The position numbers and the translations under genes are program-made. This document shows positions 23,739-23,845 of a stretch of 23,845 nucleotides of DNA, piece by piece. This DNA comes from an uncultured Prevotella sp. (GTDB lineage Bacteria; Bacteroidota; Bacteroidia; Bacteroidales; Bacteroidaceae): positions 1 to 23,845 of the forward strand of contig CAAGEG010000147.1 of the NCBI GenBank assembly GCA_900768785.1, written 5' to 3'. Below the pieces are notes generated by a model, which was not told the DNA's origin, did not search any database, and was given only the letters and a program-made list of their open reading frames with translations. The first letter of the stretch is position 1. Every line of letters starts with the position of its first letter.

Positions 23739-23818
23739 AAGGGGTGCACCCCTTTCTTATAACTCTATAACTACTTAATAATTAATTAGTTATATATAAT
23801 ATATAGGAGTGGGTACCC
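23739..23818. repeat. Pair of GC-rich palindromes in AT-rich DNA at the right edge
   Basis: AAGGGGTGCACCCCTT (23739-23754) is a perfect 16-base palindrome. A second site, GGGTACCC (23811-23818, continuing as CCCCTT), lies 56 bases further on. The DNA between them is almost pure A/T apart from a TATAACTC/TATAACTA direct repeat. Beyond it the window ends in TGTACAACTGTAC. No gene is visible in 23651-23845. These could be terminator or regulatory sites of a gene outside the window. Confidence 0.5.
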
Positions 23819-23845
23819 CTTAAAAATCTAACTGTACAACTGTAC

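Overview
The window looks like a chromosome segment of an anaerobic Bacteroidales bacterium, most likely Prevotella-like. The evidence is a complete Bacteroidetes-type bat (aerotolerance) operon, a type IX secretion plug-domain protein, DUF4836 and DUF2027/Smr proteins, and promoters of the Bacteroidetes form TTTG-N19-21-TAnnTTTG. The genus is inference. There are 18 confident protein genes, a few weak or partial ones, and no recognisable rRNA, tRNA, CRISPR array or transposase.

Left part (1-2217) is accessory. A very AT-rich stretch opens with a divergent promoter firing leftward out of the window. Then come three rightward genes: a DUF1573 lipoprotein, a lipoprotein whose last 47 residues carry an eight-cysteine module resembling the bacteriocin fulvocin C, and a small membrane protein. 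The first two are clearly more AT-rich than everything downstream. Behind them lies a 22-bp-period repeat array with a perfect 19-bp inverted repeat, then the T9SS plug-domain gene (2218-3489). That gene converges on the next operon across a nested inverted repeat.

Middle (3568-14559, all leftward) is housekeeping. One probable operon from a clear promoter at 9495-9526 encodes a nucleoside permease, a bifunctional-nuclease/UVR protein, RsmE, a DUF4836 lipoprotein and a LolD/FtsX-like ABC pair with a divergent ATPase. Upstream are DUF2027-Smr followed by NAD synthase, and PAP2 phosphatase followed by QueA.

Right part (14687-23252, leftward) is the bat operon: MoxR ATPase, DUF58 protein, a BatD-like membrane protein, BatA, BatB, BatC, and a single 854-residue protein that fuses BatD to BatE with a BatE-type signal sequence preserved inside it. 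A MoxR chaperone, VWA/MIDAS proteins and TPR proteins suggest a membrane complex assembled in the envelope; its biochemical role is not settled. A second 22-bp repeat array of the same family as the first lies just beyond the operon's end.

The right edge (23253-23845) holds the bat promoter, a hexamer repeat, several palindromes and at most one weak 66-codon reading frame.

The strongest leads for something under-described are the fulvocin-C-like lipoprotein cluster, the shared 22-bp dyad arrays, and the BatD-BatE fusion.
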